From Scilla litardierei (Eukaryota; Streptophyta; Magnoliopsida; Asparagales; Asparagaceae): DNA of 64,000 nt. The DNA lies in the NCBI GenBank assembly GCA_030789695.1, contig CM061134.1, forward strand, positions 66,625,486-66,689,485, given 5' to 3'. Numbering within the stretch: the stretch's first letter is position 1; every line of letters begins with the position of its first letter. The position numbers and the translations under genes were made by a program. Of the stretch, positions 1 through 10,598 are shown piece after piece. The notes below the pieces were generated by a model. It worked only from the letters and a program-made list of their open reading frames with translations. It was not told the DNA's origin and did not search any database.

Positions 1-1929
1 CTTTCAGTAATGCCTACTCATTTCTAAATCACATGTAGACAATGCATGTTCTACCACGAATATTAGCTGTACAAGCATCACATGCATCCAAACACGTGAG
101 CTTTATAACTTTGAGGAGATTCAACAAATTGTTAATCTGAAGATCTAATTTGGATACGTTGTCTTGCACTGCTCTTATACTCATCTTCGAGTCTAACAGT
201 TTGATTGAAGTTTCGAACCTTGCAGATTGAAACTTTTTTCCATACAACATTGATGAGACTCAATAAGTTGTATGGAGAAACATGCTTTGAACCTAAGTAT
301 GTTCAAGATGCCCTTGCTCATATAGGCGAATATTAAGTAGCCTTCTTTTATTGTGCTAGACCTTATAGCTTAAGGAAATCATTGTCTTTAATTTAGTGCT
401 AAGAAGGACTCTTCAAGGTAAGGGTTAGTGAGAATATAGTTTAGTTTATCAAATATTCCTTAACCAATCTATTGACCAGCTGGCTTATTCTTTTAGGATA
501 TTATGACTTGGATTCCACCCGGTAAAACATAGAATTACCCTAATTAAGCATATGGTCAGGATTTTTAGATATAGTTAAAATGGTATTTATTCATTTATAT
601 CATCCCATTATTTTAGCGATTACCTTAAGCCATATAGATGAACGAATTTAGATATTTAATGGGAGATGGACCCAACCACCATGAGCTTCACAACCTTTAG
701 GAGACTCAACAAGTAGATCGACTCTGCAGTTAGTAGATAAATTCTTCATCAATCACATCATATATGATTCCCTATTAGTTTTTACCCCTAGTCACTTATG
801 ATCTTGAGGAGACTAAACAAACCGTAATGACTAGTCTAGTCGACTAATATTAACTTACAAAGACACTCAAGGAGACCCAACACGAAGGTTTGGGTTAAGA
901 CCAGACTACATCACATGTATGATGGAGTCAGTTTCTAAGAGAGACCATGTCATAGCTTGAGGAGACTCAACAACAATGACATGCGTCTTTTAGTCCCCGA
1001 ATCCAAAAACAAGGAGGGCTACAACTAATCATAAAGTAGATTTTAAATGTATTTGACTAGATTTAATCGATAGTTTCACATAATAATAATTCACATCCTT
1101 ATGATCCAGGGATACATGGCCATGAGATTTGGCTCGGCTAAGATCACTATCCACAACACTAGTCACAAAAACACTAGACACCGGTTCATGATCATTGTAC
1201 GCGAGTTCCACCCCGCAACACTAATTATTTGTATGTGTAACATCGATTTAATATGGCTTCATTAAAACTAGTTAATCCTATCAACTAGTTGAATCCTAAA
1301 ATTCAAAATTATTAGGATTGGTTAACTTTTATTAAGGTCCTTATCAACTATAAGGAATTTTAGGGCGTTATCCTAATCAAGTATTAGGTATTTTTAAAAA
1401 TTCAAGTTGCTACAAATAAAATCATAGTCGGTTACCCTAATCAAGTATTAGGAATTTAATGGTTGCAACAATTTTTTAAATTATAATACATCCATCTAAA
1501 AATTATCTCATAAGGTTTAGACAACTTTTAATGGCTAACCAAAAAGCTTTTCTTGTATTATCACATAATGATTAAAAAAAGAAATAACCATTAAAATATC
1601 AACTAAAATTTAACTCATAAAAATTTTAGAAGGATAATAGAGCAACTAAAAATGTATCTCATAAAATTTTTAGCATAACAAGCAACTTAAAAAATTATCT
1701 CATAAGTTTAACCTACAAAATTATTAATAATCATCATATAATTATTAAGATCTAATTTTTAAAATTATTAAATGATTTTAAAATAGATCTAATCTTCAAA
1801 AATAATGTTTTGAAAAATAAAACCATCTTATGGGAAAAACAATTGTTTAATAATCCTCAATCTCATGGAGAAACATGCTGCATCCTATGCGCTTTATAAT
1901 GGCAGAGAATTATATATCAAGGTAGACTT
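1..1929 (-). mobile_element. Element J, internal region (non-coding remnant)
   Basis: This AT-rich stretch has no credible coding sequence. It lies on the internal side of a minus-strand copia-type primer-binding site (1930-1941), so I read it as the internal region of a degenerate minus-strand LTR element. No gag or pol similarity could be seen, so it may be a non-autonomous element or simple decay. An unrelated intergenic sequence cannot be excluded. Confidence 0.4.
111..973. repeat. Six dispersed copies of TTGAGGAGACTCAACAA
   Basis: Copies or near copies lie at about 111-127, 251-267, 696-712, 804-820, 866-882 and 957-973. The 17-mer has near-complementary ends (TTGAG and CTCAA). Spacing is irregular (about 60 to 445 bp), so this is not a simple tandem array. 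It is probably an old repeated motif of element J. Confidence 0.5.
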
Positions 1930-1941
1930 GCTCTGATAACA
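1930..1941 (-). other. Element J primer-binding site (initiator Met tRNA type)
   Basis: Read on the minus strand this is TGTTATCAGAGC, one base from TGGTATCAGAGC, the usual Ty1/copia site for initiator Met tRNA. It sits one base from the proposed LTR edge at 1943. Confidence 0.5.
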
Positions 1942-1942
1942 C

Positions 1943-3502
1943 TGAAGGGTTTTCTGGGGCCTTTGAGCTATAAAATCGACGTCCGACCTAAGTCAGGTGG
2001 ATGAAGAAAGCAAAACAACGAAGTAAAAACCAACTTAATGCAGTTTTAAGTTAAGCCCTAAAGAAATAAACCCTACCCAAAATCGCTACTATCCCAGGGT
2101 TGGGTCCGACCAACCCCTAAAGATAGATCAATCAATCCATTAAAATTATAAACACATATATATTAAACTACATACCTGTCACTTTGCTGCCATATGAAGC
2201 ATTGTTTCGGCAACCTGTCTTTAATCCCCGAAGCAATGCCCCGCATTGGGGCTGAGCCGCTTCTCCTGAGCTGAACCATGTCACAAGACAAACAATCTCT
2301 GTGTCGCCGAGCCAACCATGCGCTCCAAAAAATTTCACCTTGAGTGGATCATCCGTCAAGTCTTCGGATCCGATACGAACTCCTTTGTAGCTTTGCTAGA
2401 GCCCGAGCAGGAGCAAGGAAGAATAGAGAGAATGAGGGAATATTAATTTAAGCTTTAATACGGGCTTGCTTACGTTTAATGGAGCTACACAGATCTGAAG
2501 CTTGGTGCAGGTTTCAAGGGGGGTTGGCCCCTATTTATATACGTGGTTGACCCTTCCCCCTTTACTCCATATACGATCTGGGACTAGACGCATTTGGAAT
2601 ATTTACTTAACATAAAACATGCATTTCGCAAAGGGAATGTTTGGTCAATTAAATCTCTCCCACCATTAATCTCCAATAGCTATGTCATACATTGTTGCGA
2701 AGAGGGTTGAATGGAGATGTATAGGAAAAAATGGCGCTCCATTCCAAGTTCATTTGACCTCTCAAAACAAGCCCCAAAGTTAGCCAAAAAACCTGCTTTA
2801 TGCACAGACCCAGCTGCCAAAAAACTTAGGGATTTACAACCTTGTGGGTTCCACAGCGGGGCCTACCGTTTTTGCATGCCCGGGTGCCCGCCCGCTTGGG
2901 GCAGGGCGCCTACCAGCCTAGCAGGCCTGGGCGATTGTGGGTGCAGGTGCCCGCCCGCTTCGACAGGCCCGTGCATCACACGTGACCACTCGAGCAGGCG
3001 CAGGTCTAGGCCACGAGTCGGGCGAGCCCGACCCGCAAAGGGCGCGCCCGAATTGCAATGCCCTATTTGGGCTATTTGGCTGTATTTGGGCCATTTTAGT
3101 AGGTTTTTGACGTATTTTGAAACTGGATTTTCACCGGACGTTCCCGACATCCAAGTAACCATTTTCTATGCTTTTATTATATAAAATAAGCTCGTAAACA
3201 TTTTACGACATATTTGAACCCTTTTGCATCATATGCAATAATCCCACATCTTTAATATTATAGAGCTTAAATCGCAAACTATTTGCGACATAATTAAATC
3301 ACATACATCCAGTGTACTATCTCCCTAATTTCTACCTATTACTTGATGTAGGTCACAATATCTGTGAGACCCTACAGCCTGACCATACTACAGGTGGGGC
3401 TCGAAACCCGAGACAGAAGAGACCACAAGCAGCAGGGCGTGTCCCCGTTTTGGTATCATAATTAAGTAGTTAACGCATTGACATGAGTATTGTCAGGACC
3501 AC
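1943..3502 (-). repeat. Element J LTR, U5/R side, broken by element A
   Basis: This is the LTR next to the minus-strand primer site. It continues at 16699-17545 once A and one TSD copy are set aside, giving an LTR of about 2.4 kb. A minus-strand TATA box lies inside it. The part around 2860-3060 is strongly GC-rich and repeats GGTGCCCGCCCGCTT twice. The edges are inferred from the primer site and from a TGTTGGGAG-like start at 17545 (here TATTGGGAG), not from two matching LTRs. Confidence 0.45.
2532..2541 (-). promoter_or_regulatory. TATA box of the J LTR
   Basis: The minus strand reads TATATAAATA, about 590 bp from the primer-site end of the LTR. That is plausible for transcription running left into J. 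Confidence 0.45.
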
Positions 3503-3896
3503 TGACGTGCGTTTATATTTCATATATTTGCGCACGTTTTCTTCCGTGTTTTTTCCGTTATTTACCGCCGTCTTATATTCGTTTTCTTGTGTTTTCTTCT
3601 TTTCTTTCACTTTTTCGTGTTTTTCGTATTTTGCAGGAGTTTACTGGCATAGGGGACATAAAACGACGATATCACAAGTCCCCAAAGCAACGGGAGGAGT
3701 CACGCGTGATCCAGGGGGTCAAACGGCGAAGATAGCATCTTTCAGCCCCTCACCCGACCGGTTGGTCATTTTCAACCGAACGGGTGATGCACGCGTGCAC
3801 CACCCGGACACAAGTTGGATCGGCCAAGAAGTCACCCAGTCGGTTCAGTGACCGGTTCAAACGCCCCAACTCTCTGGAATTCTGACGCTCAATGCC

Positions 3897-4121
3897 AACC
3901 GATCGGGTGACTTTCACCCGATCGGTTCACCTGTAGCCGATTCTCCAAAGCCAAGACACGGAGAGATCAACCGACCGGTTCACCCGACGGCAAGAAGATC
4001 CAACCGATCAGCTTCAACCCTCAACCGACCGTGCCGTGGTGACCGGGTGAAGTCCCGTGCTGAACTACCGAAGAAACGAAGCAGGTCACCCGATCGGGTG
4101 ACTTTTCACCCGATCGGGTGA
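3897..4121. promoter_or_regulatory. U3 palindrome cluster (CCGATCGG type)
   Basis: At 3897-3927 two 14-bp arms (AACCGATCGGGTGA and its complement) are separated by 3 bp. At 4086-4101 and 4106-4121 stand two perfect 16-bp palindromes TCACCCGATCGGGTGA, about 11 bp before the TATA box. Variants of these occur in all A/D/F LTRs. The position suggests protein-binding sites in the promoter; this is inference. Confidence 0.65.
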
Positions 4122-4131
4122 TATCGTATTC

Positions 4132-4139
4132 TATATATA
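4132..4139 (+). promoter_or_regulatory. Element A LTR TATA box
   Basis: TATATATA directly follows the palindromes and lies about 970 bp before the LTR end. The 3' LTR has the same arrangement near 15731-15740. Confidence 0.55.
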
Positions 4140-4593
4140 GGACCCCTAGGTTTTCCAGAAACGAGAGTTGTTATTTTTTGCTGTTTTTTCTCTCTCTTGA
4201 CGGCTGTAATTTTTCAGATATTTGTAAGTTATCCGATCTTTGTCAAACTTTAATATAGTGTTATTAGCATTACTCTTACTGCTTTTTAATCGCCTGATCA
4301 TGATTTTTACGGTCGATTTCTATTTAGATCGCTTTTTACTAAATATGTGAGAGTAGTTCCCAAATCTGGGATTTTGGTGGAAACCCCTTCGTGGGCTGTC
4401 CCAGATGCGTCCATAGGACTAGGAAATCGATAGGGATTAGGAATCTAACGGTTACACGGGGTGTTTTATTGTCATCGGCGGGAAAAAGACCGCCTTTGAC
4501 CGTTGGGCCAAGGGGGAATAAACTTGGCAGTTGACTCCCTAGCCATAGCTCATGCCCTTAGCGTAGACGTTGAATCCTAGTGCGCGGGAGCGG

Positions 4594-4768
4594 CAGGATG
4601 AGACGTTGAGAGTTATCATTGCGGGCTTAGTGCTCCCGAAGTCGGTCAGTGTTAATGGACATGTGAGTGCCCACTGACCGAACCCGGGAAGTCCGGCGTA
4701 TCATCCTGGGCACCGACCGGAATATCGGGCCCATGGGACGCTGGTACCACTTTCAAAGGCAACGTCTC
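4594..4768 (+). other. Structured U5 leader of element A (nested stems)
   Basis: Long-range arms GAGACGTTG (4600-4608) and CAACGTCTC (4760-4768), and CAGGATGA (4594-4601) and TCATCCTG (4701-4708), surround a hairpin CGGTCAGTG/CACTGACCG (4643-4651, 4672-4680) with a 20-nt loop. The two long-range pairings share bases at 4600-4601, so they compete in part. The solo LTR hairpin at 8762-8797 has GATCAGTG/CACTGATC with a similar loop, which is a compensated base-pair change. This is transcribed leader, so an RNA role such as packaging or dimerisation is possible. Confidence 0.55.
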
Positions 4769-5113
4769 ACCATTAGACCCTAATTCCGATCGTCATCCTA
4801 CCCGTAGGCCGTGTCGACGAGAATCGTACGATAGGGTGGAAACCAAAGCCTCGGGTTTTTCCCTTATATTGTTTATCCCTTGCATTCTTTTTTTTTGTGA
4901 CAACCCATCATCCGATTCGGGCTAGCTCGCCCATGGGGTCAATTTGATCCTTCTTGACACAAGCACATCCACGCCTCCCTGAGTTCGACCCCCCAAGCCA
5001 CACTACAACACCGTGCACTTGCAGTTACAAATATTTAAATCTCACGCCCCCAATCATATTATTGCACACATCAAACACGCTCAAAGTTGGGGGGTGGGGG
5101 GCATCAAGCTTTA

Positions 5114-5131
5114 TGGCGCCGTTGTCGGGGA
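5114..5131 (+). other. Element A primer-binding site (tRNA-Asp type)
   Basis: TGGCGCCGTTGTCGGGGA lies 7 nt after the 5' LTR. It differs at one base from the perfect sites in D and F, which complement the 3' end of plant tRNA-Asp as known for Athila elements. Confidence 0.9.
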
Positions 5132-5293
5132 GGCAACGTGCTTGTTATTTTAGGATTTCATGAAACCTTGTGTCTAGCTCTCATCCCTACCTCGCGATAA
5201 TTTTCGCATTCTACTTTTTCCTTTTTATTTTCCTATTTTTATTTTTATTTTTTATCTTATCTATTTCTTTCCCACTTTTCGTTTCACGGGTGT

Positions 5294-6970
5294 TTGTTGT
5301 TTTTCATGCGCAGGAGTTCAAGAAGTCTCGACGACTTGATTCCCGTTGATCCGGAGATAAACGCCACCCTAAGGCGTTTGGCCGCCGAGAAGCGAAGAAG
5401 AGAGGATCCTGAAACCATGGTGGAGAACACCCCACCATACAAGTCCCTGCTGGAGTACTCGTTGCCTTCCATCGAGTCCACCTCCGCCATATGTCCTCCT
5501 GCTATTACGGCGCAAAGCTTTGAGCTTAAGCCGTCTTTGGTGACGTGGATCCAGTAGGATCAATTTTCGGGTGCACCCATGGAGATCCCCATTGAACATT
5601 TGGACTCCTGTTTGGAGAAATGTGACACCTTTCGGATAAACGGTGTCACAACTGAGGCGATCTGTCTGATGCTATTCCCGTTCTCTCTGCGAGATAAGGC
5701 CAAGCTGTGGCTTAGGGGGAAGGACCCGAATACATTCAACACCTGGGAGAAGCTCTCAAATGCTTTCCTGACAAAGTTCTTTCCTCTGGGAAGACCATGA
5801 AGCTGAGGAGTGAGATCTCCTCCTTCTCCCTGGCCAGCCACGAGTCTTTGCACGAAGCCTGGACCAGATACAAGGAGATGCAGCGGAGATGTCCCCACTA
5901 TGAGCTCCCCAAGTGGCAGATTATAAATCTGTTCTATAATGGGTTGAGGGACGATTTGAAATCTTCTATGGACACCGCAGCTGGAGGGTCTTTCATGTCA
6001 AGAAGTGAAGAAGATGCCGGTAACATTCTTGAAAATATGACATCCAACAATGAGCGGTGGTGTGACGAGAGAGCCACACCTAGATCTGGAGGCATCCATA
6101 GGGTCGAGGACGTCGACAAATTATCCAGCAAGTTTGACTTGCTGTCGACCCAGATCTCTGCATTGATGGTAGGCGCCAGTGGCACCGGTACACAACAGAT
6201 TGCTGCGGTGGAATCCGAAGTCTTTGGAGAATTCGACGGTGGTGACATTTCACCACCGTTGGATCAGGCGAGCGCCTTATTTTACAATCCTACGGGGAAT
6301 GAGCCTTTTCCACCACGAACCAACTCCAACCCGGCCTACTCTCCAAACAACCAGAATCATCCTAACCTTAGCTACCGGGTGCCCTATCAACAGCCGACTC
6401 AGCATCAACAACAGTAGATATATCAGCCGGCTAGGACTCAGCAGCAGTTTCAGCAGTAGCAATTTCAGCAGCAGCAATTTCAGCAGCAACAACCTCCACA
6501 ACAATATCAGCAATATGCTCCAAGGAATAAGCAGCCCATCCAGCAGCAATATGGCCAGCAGGGGGCCATCTCTCTGGTTGAGTCCCTCTTGACTCAATAC
6601 ATCGCCAACCAGGAGAAGATAAATCTGAAGCTGGAGATGGGACAGAGAGTCCTCAGTGATCAGGTGACCCAGCTGGGGTTACAAGTGGCGAACCTTCAGA
6701 GACCGCAGAACTATTACCGCCACAGCCTGAGATGAACCCGAGGGGGGTAAATCGGACCTTGGCGCTCATGCATGAGCATGAGAACGTGTCTGCCATCATC
6801 TTGAGGAGCAAAATGCAAATCCCCACGAGAGTGCCCCCCAAAGGACCGGAAGCACCGTTGGTCGTGGGATGACCAACTGAAAAATTAAATGACGATGGTG
6901 CTTCGTCGCCAAAGCCAACTACTCTGGAGGGAGTCCATGGAGAGGAAAAGAAAAAGGATGAGGAAGGGAA
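5294..6970 (+). pseudogene. Element A gag (broken)
   Basis: This encodes an Athila-type Gag, the structural protein of the retrotransposon particle. The retrotransposon gag domain spans about 5579-6060, with recognisable pieces CDTFRINGVTTEAICL, LFPFSLRDKAKLWL, EAWTRYKEMQRRCPH and NLFYNGLRDDLKSSMDTAAG. A glutamine-rich tail follows at about 6370-6570. Damage includes an in-frame stop at 5555-5557, a frame change near 5795 and stops at 6415-6417 and beyond. No CCHC knuckle was seen. The start could be the ATG at 5294 or a nearby one. It runs on towards protease in yet another frame. Confidence 0.85.
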
Positions 6971-6977
6971 CCTCAGA

Positions 6978-9651
6978 GTGTTCAAGCCCGTTGTGCCTTT
7001 TCCACAACGGCTTGACCGAGCCAAGATTGAAGAGAAGTATGGCAAATTCTTTGCCATGGTAAAAGATCTGAGCTTGCAAATCCCCTTTCTCGAAGCTATC
7101 GAGACGATTCCCTCCTACGCCAAATTTCTAAAGGACTTGGTGACAAGAGGATCCAGAAAGGAGAAGGTCGTATTAACGGCGGAGTGCAGCGCCCTCATTC
7201 AGCATGCAAATCGGCCCAAACTCGAAGACCCAGGAAGTTTCTCCATTCCTTTTTCTATTGTGGAAGTGCGAATCCAGAGGGCGCTCGTCGATCTAGGGGC
7301 GAGCGTCAACTTAATGCCCTTATCACTATACATGAGAATATGGATGGGAGACTTAGAGCCCACCGGCATGACATTACAGCTTGCTGACCGTTCGGTCAAA
7401 TACCCGGTGGGAGTAATAGACGACCTCCCCGTTGCTGTGAGTGGAGTACAAGTACCGGTGGATTTTGTGGTGATGGACATGTCGGAAGACAAGCATACCC
7501 CTATTATCCTTGGACGACCCTTTATGGCAACCGCCGGTGTGCTAATTGACGTGAAGAACGGGAAGCTTTCCCTTAACGTCGGTCAAGAAAAAGTCGAATT
7601 TGACTTGGGGTTGTTGACGTGCGTTTATATTTCATATATTTACGCACGTTTTCTTCCATGTTTTTTCGTATTTACTGCCGTCTTTTATTCGTTTTCTCGT
7701 GTTTTCTTGTATTTTCTTGTTTTCTTTCACTTTTCCGTATTTTCCGTGTTTTGCAGGAGTTTGCTGGCATTTGGGATGCAAAACGATGATATCATGTATC
7801 CGCGGAGCAACGGGAGGAGTCACGCAGGATCCAGGGGGTCAAACGATGAAGATTACATCTTTCAGCCCCTCACCCGGTCGGTTGGTCTTCTCCAACCGAT
7901 CGGGTGATGCACGCATGCACCACCCGGACGCAGCTTGGAGCCCCCGAGAAGTCACCCGGTCGGTTCAGTGACCGGGTCAAAAGCTCAAAGTCTCTGGAAA
8001 TTCGAAGCTGATTTCCAACCGATCGGGTGACCTTCACCCGATTGGTTCACCTGTAGCTGAATTTCAACAACCAAGACTCGAAGCTCCAACCGGTCTCCTC
8101 ACCCGGCCCGCACCAAGATCCAACAGACCGCACCAAGATCCAACCGACCGGTTCATACTGACCGGGTGAAACCCCCGCATCGCGCTGTAATTTTGTGAAG
8201 CGCCTCACCCGACCGGTTGACTTGTTAACTGATCGGGTGATGTCGTTTTCTGTCAATACAACCCTAGGTTTCCCAGATTCGGGAGTTGGTTATTTTTTAC
8301 TGTTTTCTTCATTTTGTGACGGATGTAATTTTCCGGTTTTTGTAAGTTTTCGGATCTTTGTAAAACTTTAGTATTATCTTAATTGGTCTACTACCTTCGC
8401 ATTCCTATCGTCTAATTATGATTTTAACGGTTCATTTTCTTTTAGATCGCTTTTTAATGAATATTTGTGAGTAGTTCCCAAATCTGGGATTTTGGCGGAA
8501 ACCCCTTCGGGGGCTCTTCCCAATGCATCCATAGGGTTAGGAAATCGATAGGGATTAGGAATATAACGGTTACGCGGGGTGTTTTATTGTCATCGGCGGG
8601 AAAAATACCGTCTTTGACCGTTGGGCCAAGGGGGAATAAACTTGGCGGTTGACTCCCTAGCCATAGCTCACGCCCTTAGCGTAGACGCCGAATCCTAGCA
8701 CGCGGGAGCGGCAGGATGAGACGTTGGGAGTTATCGTTGCGAGCTTAGTGCTCCCAGAATTGATCAGTGTTAATGGACCCGGGAGTGCCCACTGATCGAA
8801 CCCGGGAAGTCCGGTGTATCATCCTGGGCACCGACCGGAATATCGGGCCCATGGGATGCCGGTACCACTTTCAGAGGCAACGTCTCACCATTAGACTCTA
8901 ATTCCGATCGCCATCCTACCCGTAGGCCCTATCGACGAGAGTCGCTCGTTGGAGTGAAAACCAAAGTCCCGGGTTTATTTTCATATTGTCCATACCTTGC
9001 ATTCCTTTACCGTGACAACCCATCAACCGATCCGGGCTAGCTCGCCCGCGGGGTGATTTCGGTCCTCCTTGACACAAGCACATCCTAGCCTCCCTGTGTT
9101 CGACCCCCAAGCCACACTACAACACCGTGCGCTTGCGGTTACAAATATCTAAACCCTCACGCGGGTCCCCGGCCATTTGCGGCTCGCAAACCGGGGCACG
9201 CCAGTTGTCAATGAAGCACCCCGATCCTTCGGATGATCCTAGTATCAATGTGTAGAAGCTGGAGGAAGAGAGTGCTGAAGAGGCAAGCTCCTGGGAAATT
9301 CTCTCGAGAAATCCCCCCGATAGCTTGGGGGACTCAAAAGAATCAGTCAGCCCGAAGAAGAATGATGTTGCTGATGAGGGGGTCGCCCGACATGTGATCC
9401 CTCCCGGATTCCCAAAAGCTCCTCCTACGAGGAGCAAAGGTAAAGAGCCCATGGGGCTCACCGGGGATGAGAGTCGGGTCCTTAAACGAGTGGCGGAGGA
9501 CGCCAATACGAATGAGAAGCCTCCGGACCCCGTCAACAAAGGGAGGGTAGTCGAACAAGTTTTCTTGTCGCCACTGAATACACCGAAAGCTACCAGCCCA
9601 AAAGCTGAAGCGATGCCAGACTTTGGGCATCACCCGTATCGTCCACCTTGA
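6978..9651 (+). pseudogene. Element A protease and truncated pol linker, split by a solo LTR
   Basis: This is a retropepsin-like aspartic protease that would cut Gag. The active-site motif is DLGASVNLMP (near 7290), followed by the flap region and PIILGRPFMATAG. The reading frame stops at the solo LTR (7615-9203) and resumes after the TSD at 9209. There the PR-RT linker continues (MKHPDPSDDPS, with one stop codon soon after) and ends at 9651. At the point where RT should begin, the sequence goes straight to the post-pol block. The missing RT-RNase H-integrase makes the element non-autonomous. Confidence 0.85.
7615..9203 (+). mobile_element. Solo LTR of the A family inserted in A protease
   Basis: A full LTR of 1589 bp, TGACG to ACGCCA, is flanked by GTTGT at 7610-7614 and 9204-9208. 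No internal sequence follows it, so it arose by recombination between two LTRs. Its last ~55 bp differ from the A LTR. It carries the same palindromes, the structured leader (hairpin 8762-8797) and a diverged TATA region. Confidence 0.92.
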
Positions 9652-9850
9652 ACATCATCAACGGGCGTCGAGCTAACGACGTTAAACAAAAGCGCTTCAT
9701 GGGAGGCAACCCATGCTCTAACCCTTCGTTTCCATTTTAGGACTATTTTTAGCTTTATTTTATCTATTTTTAATAAATAAATCCAGCCACAAGAACTTCC
9801 GTTGAGGGACTTAGGCCGTTTGTGCACTTTTGCAGAAAACAAGGCCCCAA
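9652..9850 (+). other. Post-pol conserved block of element A
   Basis: After the stop comes GTCGAGCTAACGACGTTAAA (9668-9687), then a GCGCTTCATGGGAGGCAA motif. B has the related GTCGAGCTCACGAC with GAGCGCTTATTGGAAGGCAA just after integrase (about 23453-23500). Such a block normally marks the end of pol in Athila-like elements, so its presence here confirms a clean loss of RT-integrase. Confidence 0.6.
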
Positions 9851-9863
9851 CCGATCTGTTGAT

Positions 9864-10230
9864 AACTCAACCGATCGGTGTTATCAACCGATCGGTTGGG
9901 ATGTATCAGCTAACGGCCGTATTAGTCGCTCAACGAACCGATCGGGTGAAGCCAGCCGAGACCAAGTGACAGACCGGGTGAACTGGGGTTGAAGTCTCGG
10001 GAAATTTTTAGAGTTTGTCAACCGATCGGGTGATGAGAAGCATGACCGGGTGACAGACCGAGTGAGCTGTACCAAACTCTCGGGAAAATTTGTGGAGCGG
10101 CCAACCGATCGGTTGAGTTATCAACCGACTGGTTCGCCTGTAGCATCTCTTCTGTTGAAAATCTCGACCTAATAGTCAACCGATCGGGTGACAACTCACC
10201 CAATCGGTTCGACTTAAACCCTATAAATAC
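9864..10230 (+). promoter_or_regulatory. Internal promoter-like region of element A
   Basis: Six perfect CCGATCGG cores lie at about 9871, 9888, 9938, 10022, 10105 and 10180, with further variants. They are the same palindrome family as in A's own U3. TATAAATAC follows at 10222-10230, about 370 bp before the downstream ORF. The D LTR promoter has the same TATAAATAC behind the same palindromes. I infer a second promoter for the downstream ORF. Confidence 0.6.
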
Positions 10231-10598
10231 ACCCCCCGCCCCAACCGTTCATTTCCTCGCCCGATCTCGCCGTTTTTGCCATCATTTCGTCTCCCCCGAC
10301 TTCCCAACGGCTGAAAAACCTCTCCCACGACCTCCACTCCCCCTCTAGACTCTCTCTCCACCTACCCCTTCCATCTCTCCATCGTTTTCCCTCCCTCTCT
10401 CTCCACCATTTTGATTTCTCAAACCCTAATCCCCCATTTTCGGATTTTTCGCTGAAGAGAAGTGCCGCGGCTCCACACTCCGTCCGATTTTACGGTATTG
10501 GGGTCAATTTCAAGCAAGGAACTCCAACCTCTGCTGGGTAACTTCGCTCCATTGCTCAAGTTCACTTTTTACCCTAGAATTTCTACTCGCTTGATTGT

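Larger units (their letters stand above)
3503..5106 (+). repeat. Element A 5' LTR
   Basis: It is 1604 bp long, starts TGACG and ends CATCA. It matches the 3' LTR at 15101-16693 along its length. U3 holds a T-rich stretch ending in a CAGGAG motif and then the CCGATCGG palindrome group. A TATA box lies at 4132-4139, followed by the structured R-U5 region. The family also includes the solo LTR at 7615. The LTRs of D and F share its U3 start, palindromes and parts of U5. Confidence 0.93.

Noticed and set aside
2711..3184. 157-codon frame in a GC-rich stretch, both strands open
   Set aside because: Composition effect: GC-rich repeats without stops, no domain, and it lies in the proposed J LTR U3.
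3483..3851. Long frames at the start of A/D-type LTRs (also 15090-15482, 28282-28833, 33065-33886)
   Set aside because: They are non-coding LTR sequence read through; the frame recurs because the LTR is repeated.
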